Shown piece by piece: positions 27,503 to 36,784 of a DNA stretch of 64,000 nucleotides (position 1 is the stretch's first letter; each line of letters begins with the position of its first letter). Source of the stretch: Pseudomonas hormoni (GTDB lineage: Bacteria; Pseudomonadota; Gammaproteobacteria; Pseudomonadales; Pseudomonadaceae); NCBI RefSeq assembly GCF_018502625.1, contig NZ_CP075566.1, positions 6,203,001 through 6,267,000 of the forward strand, read 5' to 3'. Made by a program: the position numbers and the translations under genes. Below the pieces are notes generated by a model. It was not told where the DNA came from. It was given only the letters and a program-made list of their open reading frames with translations, and ran no database searches.

Positions 27503-29458
27503 TTACAGCAGGATGGTGCGGATATCCGCCAGCAGGCTGCTCAGACGCTGGGTGAAGCGTGCAGCAGCGGCGCCGTTGATCACACGGTGATCGTAGGAAA
27601 GCGACAGTGGCAGCATCAGTTTCGGCTGGAAGGCTTTGCCGTCCCAGACAGGCTGGATGGTTGCCTTGGAAACACCGAGGATCGCCACTTCCGGCGCGTT
27701 GACGATCGGCGTGAAGCCGGTGCCGCCAATGTGACCGAGGCTGGAAATGGTGAAGCAGGCGCCTTGCATGTCGTCAGCGGTGAGCTTCTTGTCGCGGGCC
27801 TTGGCGGCCAGCGCAGCGGCTTCGGCTGCCAGTTGCAACAGGCTCTTCTGATCGACGTTCTTGATGACCGGTACCAGCAGGCCTTCAGGGGTGTCGACGG
27901 CGAAGCCGATGTTCACGTACTTCTTGCGGATGATCGCCTTGCCGCTTGGTGCCAGCGAACTGTTGAAGTCCGGCAGTTCCTTGAGCAGGTGCGCGCAGGA
28001 TTTGAGCAACAGCGGCAGGATGGTCAGCTTGACGCCGGCCTTCTCTGCAACGGCTTTCTGAGCGACACGGAACGCTTCGAGCTCGGTGATATCCGCCGAA
28101 TCGAACTGAGTCACGTGCGGAATGTTCAGCCAGCTGCGGTGCAGGCTCGACGCGCCGATCTGCATCAGGCGAGTCATCGGCACTTCTTCGGTTTCACCGA
28201 AGCGGCTGAAGTCCACCACCGGAATCGGCGGGATGCCCGCGCCACCGGTTGCGCCGGCAGCAGCGGCCGGTGCTTCCTTGGCCTTCTGCATCATGGCCTT
28301 GACGTAAACCTGCACGTCTTCTTTCAGCACGCGACCGTGAGGACCGCTTGGGCTGACCGCACTCAGCTCGACGCCGAACTCGCGAGCCAGTTGGCGTACG
28401 GCCGGGCCAGCGTGAACCTTGGCGCCTGGCTTGGCCGGTGCAGCAGCAGGTGCGGCTGGTGCCGGAGCAGCAGGCGCAGCGGCGGCCGGGGCAGCAGCGC
28501 TCGGTGCAGCAGCGGTCGGAGCCGGGGCAGCCGCAGGCGCAGCGCCTTTGACTTTCAGCTTCAGGATCAGGTCGCCAGTACCGACTTCGTCATCCAGCTT
28601 GATGGAAATGCTTTCCACCACGCCAGCGGCAGGCGATGGAATTTCCATGCTCGCCTTGTCGGATTCCAGGGTGATCAGCGATTGGTCGGCGGTGACGGTG
28701 TCGCCTGCCTTGACCAGCACTTCGATGATCTTGGCCTTGCCCGCCGAACCGATGTCCGGGACGTGAATGTCCTGAACACTGTCGGCAACCGGTGCAGCCG
28801 GGGCGGCAGCGGCTGGCGCAGGAGCAGCGGCAGGAGCAGCCGCCTGAGCTGGCGCGGCAGCAGCAGGGGCCGCAGCACCCGCCACTTCCAGGTCCAGGAT
28901 CAGGTCGCCGGTGCCGACTTCGTCGTTGAGCTTGACGCTGATGCTCTTGACCACGCCAGCGGCAGGCGATGGAATTTCCATGCTGGCCTTGTCGGATTCC
29001 AGGGTGATCAGCGACTGATCAGCAGCGACGGTGTCGCCGACCTTGACCTGGATCTCGATGATCTGGGCCTTGCCCGCCGAACCGATGTCCGGCACGTGTA
29101 CTTGCTGAACCGAAGCGGCAGCAGGCGCGGCAGCTGGAGCAGGAGCGGCGGCAGGTGCAGCAGCCGGTTTCGCTTCAGCCTTGGCCGCCGGCGCAGCGGC
29201 AGCCGCAGGGGCCGCAGCAGCGGCACCTTCGACTTCCAGCTCCAGCAGTTCGTCGCCTTCTTTCAGGCGATCGCCCAGCTTCACTTTCAGGCTCTTGATG
29301 ATACCGGCCTTCGGCGCAGGCACTTCCATGCTCGCCTTGTCCGATTCCAGCGTCAGGATGCTCTGGTCGGCTTCGATACGGTCGCCGACCTTCACAAACA
29401 GTTCAATTACTTCACCTTCACCGCTGCCGATGTCAGGTACGCGAATGAGTTCGCTCAC
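27503..29458 (-). CDS. aceF: Pyruvate dehydrogenase E2, dihydrolipoyl acetyltransferase
   Basis: A 651-residue E2 core of the pyruvate dehydrogenase complex that transfers acetyl from lipoamide to CoA. Three lipoyl domains each carry a lipoylated lysine (ESDKASMEVP once, ESDKASMEIP twice), joined by long alanine/proline linkers. Then come the E1/E3-binding domain (HAGPAVRQLAREFGVELSAV) and the catalytic domain with SYDHRVINGA. The second and third lipoyl domains are nearly identical at DNA level, a possible recombination hotspot. It lies 11 nt after aceE in one operon. Confidence 0.97.
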   Translation of the reverse strand: MSELIRVPDIGSGEGEVIELFVKVGDRIEADQSILTLESDKASMEVPAPKAGIIKSLKVKLGDRLKEGDELLELEVEGAAAAAPAAAAAPAAKAEAKPAAAPAAAPAPAAAPAAASVQQVHVPDIGSAGKAQIIEIQVKVGDTVAADQSLITLESDKASMEIPSPAAGVVKSISVKLNDEVGTGDLILDLEVAGAAAPAAAAPAQAAAPAAAPAPAAAAPAAPVADSVQDIHVPDIGSAGKAKIIEVLVKAGDTVTADQSLITLESDKASMEIPSPAAGVVESISIKLDDEVGTGDLILKLKVKGAAPAAAPAPTAAAPSAAAPAAAAPAAPAPAAPAAAPAKPGAKVHAGPAVRQLAREFGVELSAVSPSGPHGRVLKEDVQVYVKAMMQKAKEAPAAAAGATGGAGIPPIPVVDFSRFGETEEVPMTRLMQIGASSLHRSWLNIPHVTQFDSADITELEAFRVAQKAVAEKAGVKLTILPLLLKSCAHLLKELPDFNSSLAPSGKAIIRKKYVNIGFAVDTPEGLLVPVIKNVDQKSLLQLAAEAAALAAKARDKKLTADDMQGACFTISSLGHIGGTGFTPIVNAPEVAILGVSKATIQPVWDGKAFQPKLMLPLSLSYDHRVINGAAAARFTQRLSSLLADIRTILL

Positions 29459-29469
29459 AGAGTGTCTCC

Positions 29470-32115
29470 TCAGCAGTCCAGTGGGTTGCGTTTTTCCGGG
29501 TCGATACCGAACTTGGCGATGGCTTCAGCCACCACTTTAGGTTCGATGTCGCCACGGTCAGCCAATGCTTCCAGGGCTGCCAACACCACGAAATGACGAT
29601 CGACTTCGAAGAAGTGACGCAGCTTCTTGCGGCTGTCACTGCGGCCGAAACCGTCGGTGCCCAGGACTTTGAATTCCTTGGACGGTACCCACTGACGAAT
29701 TTGCTCTGCGAACAGTTTCATGTAGTCGGTAGACGCGATGACCGGACCTTGACGGCCGTTCAGGCACTCTTCGACGTAGCTCAGTTTAGGCTTCTGGCCA
29801 GGGTGCAGACGGTTGGTACGCTCAACGGCCAGGCCATCGCGACGCAGTTCGTTGAAGCTGGTAACGCTCCACACGTCGGCGCCGACGTTGAACTGTTCAC
29901 GCAGGATCTTCGCTGCTTCACGGACTTCACGCAGGATGGTGCCGGAGCCCATCAGCTGAACGTGGTGCGCCGCTTCGCGGGTGTCTTCTTCGAGCAGGTA
30001 CATGCCCTTGATGATGCCTTCCTCGACACCGGCCGGCATGGCTGGCTGCTGGTAGGACTCGTTCATCACGGTGATGTAGTAGAAAACGTCCTGCTGCTCT
30101 TCGGTCATCTTCTTCATGCCGTCCTGGATGATCACCGCCAGCTCGTAGCCGTAGGTTGGATCAAAGGTGCGGCAGTTCGGGATGGTGGCAGCCAGGATGT
30201 GGCTGTGACCGTCTTCGTGTTGCAGGCCTTCGCCGTTCAGCGTGGTTCTGCCTGCGGTACCGCCGATCAGGAAGCCACGGGTACGGCTGTCGCCGGCAGC
30301 CCAGGCCAGGTCGCCGATACGCTGGAAGCCGAACATCGAGTAGAAGATGTAGAACGGCAGCATTGGCTGGTTGTGGCTGGAGTACGAAGTACCGGCAGCG
30401 ATGAAGGAGCTCATGGCGCCCGCTTCGTTGATGCCTTCTTCGAGGATCTGGCCCTTCTTGTCTTCCTTGTAGAACATCACCTGGTCTTTATCGACTGGCT
30501 CGTAGAGCTGGCCGACGGAGGAGTAGATGCCCAACTGACGGAACATGCCTTCCATACCGAAGGTACGGGCTTCGTCCGGGATGATCGGGACGATGCGCGG
30601 GCCGATTTCCTTGTCCTTGACCAGTTGCGCGAGGATCCGCACGAAGGCCATGGTGGTGGAAATTTCACGGTCGCCCGAGCCGTCGAGGATAGCCTTGAGG
30701 GTATCCAGCGATGGCGTCGGTACGCTGAAGCTCTGCGCGCGGCGCTGTGGCACGAAACCGCCCAGTGCAGTGCGGCGCTCGCTCAGGTAGCGGGCTTCGG
30801 CGCTGTTCGGCTCTGGCTTGAAGAACGGCAGGTTTTCCAGCTCGTCGTCGCGCACTGGAATGTCGAAACGATCGCGGAACAACTTCAGGCTCTCGACATC
30901 GACTTTCTTGGTGTTGTGCGCGGTGTTTTTCGCTTCGCCGGCACCGGTGCCATAACCTTTGATGGTCTTGGCCAGGATGACGGTTGGTTGTTCTTTGTGG
31001 TTGACCGCTTCGTGGTACGCCGCGTAGACCTTGTACGGGTCGTGGCCGCCACGGTTGAGTTTCCAGATCTCGTCGTCGGACAAGTCTGCAACCATCGCCT
31101 TGAGTTCTGGCGAGTTGAAGAAGTGTTCACGCACGAACGCGCCGTCTTTGGCTTTGTAGTTCTGGTACTCGCCGTCGATGACTTCGTCCATGCGACGTTG
31201 CAGGATGCCGTCGACGTCCTTGGCCAGCAGTGGGTCCCAGAAACGGCCCCAGATGACTTTGGTCACGTTCCACTGAGCACCGCGGAACACGCCTTCGAGT
31301 TCCTGGATGATCTTGCCGTTGCCGCGAACCGGGCCGTCGAGGCGCTGCAGGTTGCAGTTGATGACAAAGATCAGGTTGTCGAGCTTCTCGCGGCCAGCCA
31401 GCGAGATCGCGCCCAGGGATTCCGGCTCGTCGCACTCGCCGTCGCCCAGGAAGCACCAGACTTTTTGCTTGCCTTCCGGAATGAAACCACGGGCTTCCAG
31501 GTACTTCATGAAACGTGCCTGGTAGATCGCCTGGATCGGGCCCAGACCCATGGAAACAGTCGGGAACTGCCAGAAATCAGGCATCAGCCATGGGTGCGGG
31601 TAGGACGACAGGCCCTGACCGTCCACTTCCTGGCGGAAGTTGTTCATCTGGTCTTCGGTGATGCGGCCTTCCATGAACGCGCGGGCGTAAACGCCTGGCG
31701 AGGTGTGGCCCTGGAAGTAGATCAGGTCGCCGCCGTGTTCGTCGGTCGGTGCCTGGAAGAAGTAGTTGAAGCCGATGTCGTACAGGGTGGCGCTGGAGGC
31801 GAAGCTGGAGATGTGACCGCCCAGGTCAGAATCTTTCAGGTTCGTACGCATCACCATGGCCATCGCGTTCCAGCGTACCAGCGAGCGAATGCGGCGTTCC
31901 ATGAACAGGTCGCCAGGCATGCGTGCTTCGTGGGTAACGGGAATGGTGTTGCGGTATGGCGTGGTGATGGCGTAAGGCAATTGCGAACCGCTGCGGGTTG
32001 CGAGTTCGCCCATACGGGTCATCAAATAATGAGCGCGGTCTTCGCCTTCTTTGTCGAGAACCGATTCCAGGGCGTCCAGCCATTCCTGGGTTTCGACGGG
32101 ATCGAGGTCTTGCAT
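29470..32115 (-). CDS. aceE: Pyruvate dehydrogenase E1 component (homodimeric)
   Basis: An 881-residue thiamine-diphosphate enzyme that decarboxylates pyruvate and acetylates the lipoyl arms of AceF. The TPP motif GDGECDEPESLG...NCN is present; the length matches the gamma-proteobacterial homodimeric E1. I chose ATG 32115 (QDLDPVETQEWLDALES), which has GGAG 6 nt upstream. A longer in-frame start at 32247 would add 44 residues that do not look like E1. It is first in the aceE-aceF operon. Palindromes at 32227 and 32280 may serve as its operator. Confidence 0.97.
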   Translation of the reverse strand: MQDLDPVETQEWLDALESVLDKEGEDRAHYLMTRMGELATRSGSQLPYAITTPYRNTIPVTHEARMPGDLFMERRIRSLVRWNAMAMVMRTNLKDSDLGGHISSFASSATLYDIGFNYFFQAPTDEHGGDLIYFQGHTSPGVYARAFMEGRITEDQMNNFRQEVDGQGLSSYPHPWLMPDFWQFPTVSMGLGPIQAIYQARFMKYLEARGFIPEGKQKVWCFLGDGECDEPESLGAISLAGREKLDNLIFVINCNLQRLDGPVRGNGKIIQELEGVFRGAQWNVTKVIWGRFWDPLLAKDVDGILQRRMDEVIDGEYQNYKAKDGAFVREHFFNSPELKAMVADLSDDEIWKLNRGGHDPYKVYAAYHEAVNHKEQPTVILAKTIKGYGTGAGEAKNTAHNTKKVDVESLKLFRDRFDIPVRDDELENLPFFKPEPNSAEARYLSERRTALGGFVPQRRAQSFSVPTPSLDTLKAILDGSGDREISTTMAFVRILAQLVKDKEIGPRIVPIIPDEARTFGMEGMFRQLGIYSSVGQLYEPVDKDQVMFYKEDKKGQILEEGINEAGAMSSFIAAGTSYSSHNQPMLPFYIFYSMFGFQRIGDLAWAAGDSRTRGFLIGGTAGRTTLNGEGLQHEDGHSHILAATIPNCRTFDPTYGYELAVIIQDGMKKMTEEQQDVFYYITVMNESYQQPAMPAGVEEGIIKGMYLLEEDTREAAHHVQLMGSGTILREVREAAKILREQFNVGADVWSVTSFNELRRDGLAVERTNRLHPGQKPKLSYVEECLNGRQGPVIASTDYMKLFAEQIRQWVPSKEFKVLGTDGFGRSDSRKKLRHFFEVDRHFVVLAALEALADRGDIEPKVVAEAIAKFGIDPEKRNPLDC

Positions 32116-32499
32116 GGCTTGCTCCAGGGCGGAAAGGCTTCCAGAATCGGTTGCCTGAGTTTGCGACTGGCCTTGTGGGCAGACGATATAAATTCTTGGA
32201 TTGCCGAGTGGTAGGTTCCGGCGGCGTGTAGTTTTACTACAAATCATCGGGCATTTCAGCTATCCGAATGTATATACGAGTAGTAAAACTACAGATGAGC
32301 GGCTTGTGGCCTCCGGCTGCGTTGTGAGAATAATCGTTAAGGTTGGTCTTTTGCCAACCGAAAAAGGTGAAAGCTTGATGCTGTCTGCCAAAAATAAAGA
32401 AATCTCAGCTATTTCTAACCTTTGTTCGACAGTCGATCACGTAGTGCAATTTGAAAATTCACTACATGCAGCCCTCTACACGCCGATCAAGGATAGACC
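32116..32499. promoter_or_regulatory. aceE-glnE divergent control region with twin palindromes
   Basis: This 384-bp AT-rich gap has no credible gene. Two copies of one operator-like palindrome stand 53 bp apart: TGTAGTTTTACTACA at 32227-32241 and its reverse complement within 32279-32293. The arms (TGTAG/CTACA) with a 5-nt spacer suggest a dimeric regulator, possibly of the GntR/FadR type. The closer copy is about 110 bp upstream of aceE. A small hairpin (GGTTGG/CCAACC) lies at 32341-32359. Weak TATA-like boxes exist but none could be chosen with confidence. Confidence 0.5.
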
Positions 32500-35439
32500 A
32501 TGAGCCTCCCTTCGCTTGCCGAACTGCCCGGCATTCTCCTGCCGTTTGTCACCCGTGCCGAGCAGTCGTTCCGTGTAGCCGTCGAGGCGCTCGATGATGA
32601 TCATGGCCTGTCCGGCTGGACGCCTGAACGCTGGGCGCAATTCGCCCGCGTCACTGCCGCCAGCGACTTCGTGATTGAACAGAGCGTACGTGACCCTTTG
32701 ATGTTGCTCGCGCTGGTGCAGTCCGGCGAACTGGATCGCGGCTTTGCCCCCGGCGAGTTGTGCGCGCAGATTGCAGCGGCAGTGAATGCGGCGGAAACCG
32801 AAGACGAGCTCGGTCGCGCCCTGCGTCGCCAGCGCACCCGCCATCAGGTGCGGATCATCTGGCGTGACCTGACCCGTCAGGCCGACCTCATCCAGACCTG
32901 TCGCGACCTCTCGGACATGGCCGATGCCAGCATCGATCAGGCCTATCAGTGGTTGTACTCGCGCCATTGCCAGCAGTTCGGCGTGCCGACCGGTCGGCGC
33001 AGCGGCGAGCCGCAGCAGATGGTCATCCTCGGCATGGGCAAGCTCGGCGCGGTCGAGCTCAACCTGTCGTCGGACATCGACCTGATCTTCGCCTACCCCG
33101 AGGGCGGCGAGACCGTCGGCGTGAAACGCTCGCTGGATAATCAGGAATTCTTCATCCGTCTCGGCCAGCGCCTGATCAAGGCACTGGACCCGATGACCGT
33201 CGACGGTTTCGTTTTCCGCGTGGACATGCGCCTGCGGCCTTACGGTTCGGCCGGTGCATTGGTGCTGAGCTTCAATGCGCTGGAGCAGTATTACCAGGAT
33301 CAGGGCCGTGACTGGGAACGCTACGCGATGATCAAGTCGCGGGTGGTGGCCGGCGATCAAGTGGCGGGCGCACAACTGCAAGAGATGCTGCGCCCGTTCG
33401 TTTACCGGCGTTACCTGGACTTCTCCGCCATCGAAGCGCTGCGCACGATGAAGCAGCTGATCCAGCAGGAAGTCCGGCGCAAGGGCATGGCCGACAACAT
33501 CAAGCTCGGCTCCGGCGGCATCCGCGAAGTCGAGTTTATCGCCCAGGCGTTTCAGCTGATCCACGGCGGCCGCGACCTGAGCCTGCAACAACGTCCTCTA
33601 TTAAAAGTACTGAGCACCCTGGAAGGTCAGGGTTACCTGCCGCCGGCGGTGATCAGCGAACTGCGCGAAGGCTACGAATTCCTGCGTTACACGGAGCACG
33701 CCATTCAGGCGATTGCCGACCGCCAGACCCAGATGTTGCCGGATGGCACACAGGATCAGGCGCGCATTGCCTTTATGTTGGGCTTCGCCGATTGGGACGC
33801 TTTTCATGAGCAGCTGATGTATTGGCGCGGTCGTATTGCGTGGCACTTCGGCCAGGTGATCGCCGACCCCGACGAAGAGGAAGGGGCTGAAAGTGAAGTG
33901 GTGGTTGGCGGTGAATGGCTGCCACTGTGGGAAGAAGCGCAGGACGAAGAGGCTGCGTGTCGTCAGTTGGAGGAGGGCGGTTTCGTCGATGCCACCAAAG
34001 CCCTGAAAGCCTTGGCCAGCCTGCGCAGCAGCCCGCAACTGCGTGCGATGCAGCGTTTGGGGCGCGAGCGTCTTGATGCCTTTATTCCACGGTTGCTGGC
34101 TCAGGCGGTCGAACACGCCAATCCGGACCTGGTGCTGGAGCGCGTGCTGCCGCTGGTTGAAGCGGTGGCCCGGCGTTCCGCGTATCTGGTGCTGCTGACC
34201 GAAAACCCCGGCGCGCTGCGACGGTTGCTGACCTTGTGCGCTGCGAGCCCGTGGATTGCAGAGCAGATCACTCGCTTTCCGCTGTTGCTCGACGAATTGC
34301 TCAACGAAGGCCGGCTGTTCAAGCCGCCCCTGGCACCGGAACTGGCCGCCGAGTTGCGCGAGCGTTTGACGCGAATTCCCGAGGATGATCTCGAACAGCA
34401 AATGGAAGCCCTGCGCCACTTCAAACTGGCGCACCGCTTGCGCGTCGCCGCGTCGGAAATCGCCGGCAGCCTGCCGTTGATGAAAGTCAGTGATTACCTG
34501 ACCTGGCTCGCCGAAGCGATCCTCGAACAAGTGCTGGCCCTGGCCTGGCGCCAGACCGTAGCCAAATACGGCACGCCGCTGCGCAGTGACGGTACGCTGT
34601 GCGATCCGGGCTTCATCATTGTCGGTTATGGGAAAGTCGGCGGGCTGGAGCTGGGGCATGGTTCGGACCTGGACCTGGTGTTCATTCACGACGGCGACCC
34701 GCAGGCCGAAACCGACGGCCCGAAGCCTATCGATGGCGCGCAATTTTTCACCCGGCTCGGGCAGCGGATCATTCACTTGCTCACGGCCCAGACCAACTCC
34801 GGTCAGCTGTATGAAGTGGACATGCGCCTGCGACCATCCGGTGCTTCCGGTCTGCTGGTGAGTTCGCTCGGCGCGTTTGCCCGTTATCAGGAAAACGAAG
34901 CCTGGACCTGGGAGCATCAGGCGCTGGTACGGGCGCGGGTATTGGTGGGCAGTCAGGACGTCGGCCAGGCGTTCGAGAAGGTTCGCGCAGCGATTTTGGG
35001 CAAGCCCCGGGATTTGCCGACCTTGCGTCAGGAGGTCAGCGAGATGCGCGCCAAGATGCGCGACAACCTCGGCAGCAAGAGCACCGCGGCCGGCACCGGG
35101 GCGAATGCCTTCGAGGCCACGGCGCCGTTCGATCTCAAGCAGGACGCCGGAGGTATCGTCGATATTGAATTTATGGTGCAATACGCGGCCTTGGCGTGGT
35201 CCGAAACACACCCGCCATTGCTGCGCTGGACCGACAATATCCGGATTCTGGAAGAGCTGGAACACGAAGGGCTGATGCCCGCCGAAGACGCCAGCCTGTT
35301 GCGCGAGGCCTATAAAGCCTACCGCTCCGCCGCGCACCGGCAGGCCTTGCAGAAGGACGCCGGGGTGATACCGGGCGACCAGTTCGTGGATGAACGGCGG
35401 CAGGTGTTGCGGATCTGGCGTGAGTTGGGGCTAAGCTGA
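32500..35439 (+). CDS. glnE: Bifunctional glutamine synthetase adenylyltransferase/deadenylylase
   Basis: A 979-residue enzyme that adenylylates and deadenylylates glutamine synthetase in response to PII. Two nucleotidyltransferase domains are visible, each with the metal-binding signature: GMGKLGAVELNLSSDIDLIF in the N-terminal (deadenylylase) half and GYGKVGGLELGHGSDLDLVF in the C-terminal (adenylylase) half. The length is normal and AAGGA precedes the ATG. Confidence 0.97.
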   Translation: MSLPSLAELPGILLPFVTRAEQSFRVAVEALDDDHGLSGWTPERWAQFARVTAASDFVIEQSVRDPLMLLALVQSGELDRGFAPGELCAQIAAAVNAAETEDELGRALRRQRTRHQVRIIWRDLTRQADLIQTCRDLSDMADASIDQAYQWLYSRHCQQFGVPTGRRSGEPQQMVILGMGKLGAVELNLSSDIDLIFAYPEGGETVGVKRSLDNQEFFIRLGQRLIKALDPMTVDGFVFRVDMRLRPYGSAGALVLSFNALEQYYQDQGRDWERYAMIKSRVVAGDQVAGAQLQEMLRPFVYRRYLDFSAIEALRTMKQLIQQEVRRKGMADNIKLGSGGIREVEFIAQAFQLIHGGRDLSLQQRPLLKVLSTLEGQGYLPPAVISELREGYEFLRYTEHAIQAIADRQTQMLPDGTQDQARIAFMLGFADWDAFHEQLMYWRGRIAWHFGQVIADPDEEEGAESEVVVGGEWLPLWEEAQDEEAACRQLEEGGFVDATKALKALASLRSSPQLRAMQRLGRERLDAFIPRLLAQAVEHANPDLVLERVLPLVEAVARRSAYLVLLTENPGALRRLLTLCAASPWIAEQITRFPLLLDELLNEGRLFKPPLAPELAAELRERLTRIPEDDLEQQMEALRHFKLAHRLRVAASEIAGSLPLMKVSDYLTWLAEAILEQVLALAWRQTVAKYGTPLRSDGTLCDPGFIIVGYGKVGGLELGHGSDLDLVFIHDGDPQAETDGPKPIDGAQFFTRLGQRIIHLLTAQTNSGQLYEVDMRLRPSGASGLLVSSLGAFARYQENEAWTWEHQALVRARVLVGSQDVGQAFEKVRAAILGKPRDLPTLRQEVSEMRAKMRDNLGSKSTAAGTGANAFEATAPFDLKQDAGGIVDIEFMVQYAALAWSETHPPLLRWTDNIRILEELEHEGLMPAEDASLLREAYKAYRSAAHRQALQKDAGVIPGDQFVDERRQVLRIWRELGLS

Positions 35440-35464
35440 AGCTGACTTGGAATGTGGCGGGCTC

Positions 35465-35601
35465 TTGTGGCGAGGGAGCTTGCTCCCGCTGGAGTGCGAA
35501 GCACTCCCAAATCAGCTTGTGCGGTCTGTCAGATGAGAATGCGGTGGCAGGTTTTGGGTCTGCTTTCGCAGCCCAGCGGGAGCAAGCTCCCTCGCCACAA
35601 A
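35465..35601. repeat. REP pair (GGGAGCTTGCTCCCGCT class) between glnE and waaF
   Basis: Inverted copies of GTGGCGAGGGAGCTTGCTCC. They occupy much of the 309-bp glnE-waaF gap. After them, a GAGGCGGGGAGGCGTATGCC stretch with GC-rich inverted symmetry (CGGGGAGGC/GCCTCCCCG, 35708-35731) precedes waaF and could be a terminator stem or part of the waaF leader. Confidence 0.8.
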
Positions 35602-35748
35602 GGTTTATGCTGATTGACACAGATGTGCATTAAATTGATCCGACGAGCCCCAACCCGCTCGTCCAAATGACCTGCCAGCCAAGGCTGCAGGTGCTGGATT
35701 CTCGAGGCGGGGAGGCGTATGCCTCCCCGGTTCGTTTTTGGAAACCAC

Positions 35749-36783
35749 ATGAAAATTCTTATCGTTGGGCCCAGTTGGGTCGGTGACATGGTGATGGCGC
35801 AGACACTGTTTCAGTGTCTCAAGCAACGCCACCCGCAGTGCGAAATCGACGTCCTGGCCCCCGAGTGGAGCCGGCCGATTCTTGAGCGCATGCCCGAAGT
35901 TCGCCAGGCCTTGAGCTTTCCGCTCGGCCATGGCGCCCTGGAGTTGGCGACGCGTCGGCGCATCGGCAAATCCCTGGCCGGCCAGTACGACCAGGCGATC
36001 CTGTTGCCCAATTCCCTGAAGTCGGCGTTGGTGCCGTTCTTCGCAGGCATCCCGAAGCGCACTGGCTGGCGCGGCGAATTCCGCTACGGTCTGCTCAATG
36101 ACGTGCGCACGCTGGATAAAGAACGTTACCCGCTGATGATCGAGCGCTTCATGGCCCTGGCTTACGAGCCGGGCCTTGAACTGCCGAAACCGTATCCGCG
36201 CCCTACCTTGCAGATCGATCCGGTGACCCGCGAAGCGGCACTGGCCAAATTCGGTCTGGCCCTCGACCGTCCGGTGTTGGCGCTGTGCCCCGGTGCCGAG
36301 TTCGGCGAGTCCAAGCGCTGGCCGTCCGAGCATTACGCCAAGGTCGCCGAAGCGAAGATTCGCGAAGGCTGGCAAGTCTGGTTGTTCGGTTCGAAAAACG
36401 ATCACGCCGTGGGCGAAGACATCCGAGCACGGTTGATTCCCGGCCTGCGTGAAGAGTCGGTGAACCTCAGCGGCGGTACGTCCCTGGCCGAGGCCATTGA
36501 CCTGATGTCATGCGCGGACTCGGTAGTCTCCAACGATTCCGGCCTGATGCACGTCGCCGCGGCACTCAATCGCCCGTTGGTGGCGGTGTACGGTTCGACG
36601 TCGCCAGGCTTCACGCCGCCGCTGGCCGAGCACGTCGAGATCGTACGCCTGGGCATCGAATGCAGCCCGTGCTTCGATCGCACGTGTCGCTTCGGTCATT
36701 ACAACTGCTTGCGCCAGCTGATGCCGCAAGCGGTGAACGAAGCCTTGCAGCGGTTGCAGGGCACTGTGGTCGAGGTCAAATAG
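35749..36783 (+). CDS. waaF: ADP-heptose:LPS heptosyltransferase II
   Basis: A 344-residue GT9 enzyme that adds the second heptose to the LPS inner core on the cytoplasmic face of the inner membrane. The start KILIVGPSWVGDMVMAQ is diagnostic of WaaF. CPGAEFGESKRWP and SNDSGLMHVAAAL form the ADP-heptose site. I chose ATG 35749, which begins directly at KILIVGP; an upstream ATG (35719) adds ten unrelated residues. It starts the long LPS operon; waaC begins one base after its stop. Confidence 0.96.
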   Translation: MKILIVGPSWVGDMVMAQTLFQCLKQRHPQCEIDVLAPEWSRPILERMPEVRQALSFPLGHGALELATRRRIGKSLAGQYDQAILLPNSLKSALVPFFAGIPKRTGWRGEFRYGLLNDVRTLDKERYPLMIERFMALAYEPGLELPKPYPRPTLQIDPVTREAALAKFGLALDRPVLALCPGAEFGESKRWPSEHYAKVAEAKIREGWQVWLFGSKNDHAVGEDIRARLIPGLREESVNLSGGTSLAEAIDLMSCADSVVSNDSGLMHVAAALNRPLVAVYGSTSPGFTPPLAEHVEIVRLGIECSPCFDRTCRFGHYNCLRQLMPQAVNEALQRLQGTVVEVK

Positions 36784-36784
36784 T

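Noticed and set aside
28540..29450. Near-identical repeated DNA inside aceF as a tandem repeat or assembly error
   Set aside because: It encodes the lipoyl domains, which are normally repeated in E2; linkers between them differ.
29593..32214. Long plus-strand open frame over aceE
   Set aside because: Shadow of aceE; low-complexity composition and no domain.
32380..32503. Small open frame of about 40 codons before glnE
   Set aside because: No ribosome-binding site of note, ends inside the glnE start, and composition is like the surrounding AT-rich leader.
35440..35748. Absence of ilvE between glnE and waaF, where P. aeruginosa has it
   Set aside because: As I recall, P. putida also lacks ilvE here, so this is lineage variation and not a deletion specific to this strain.
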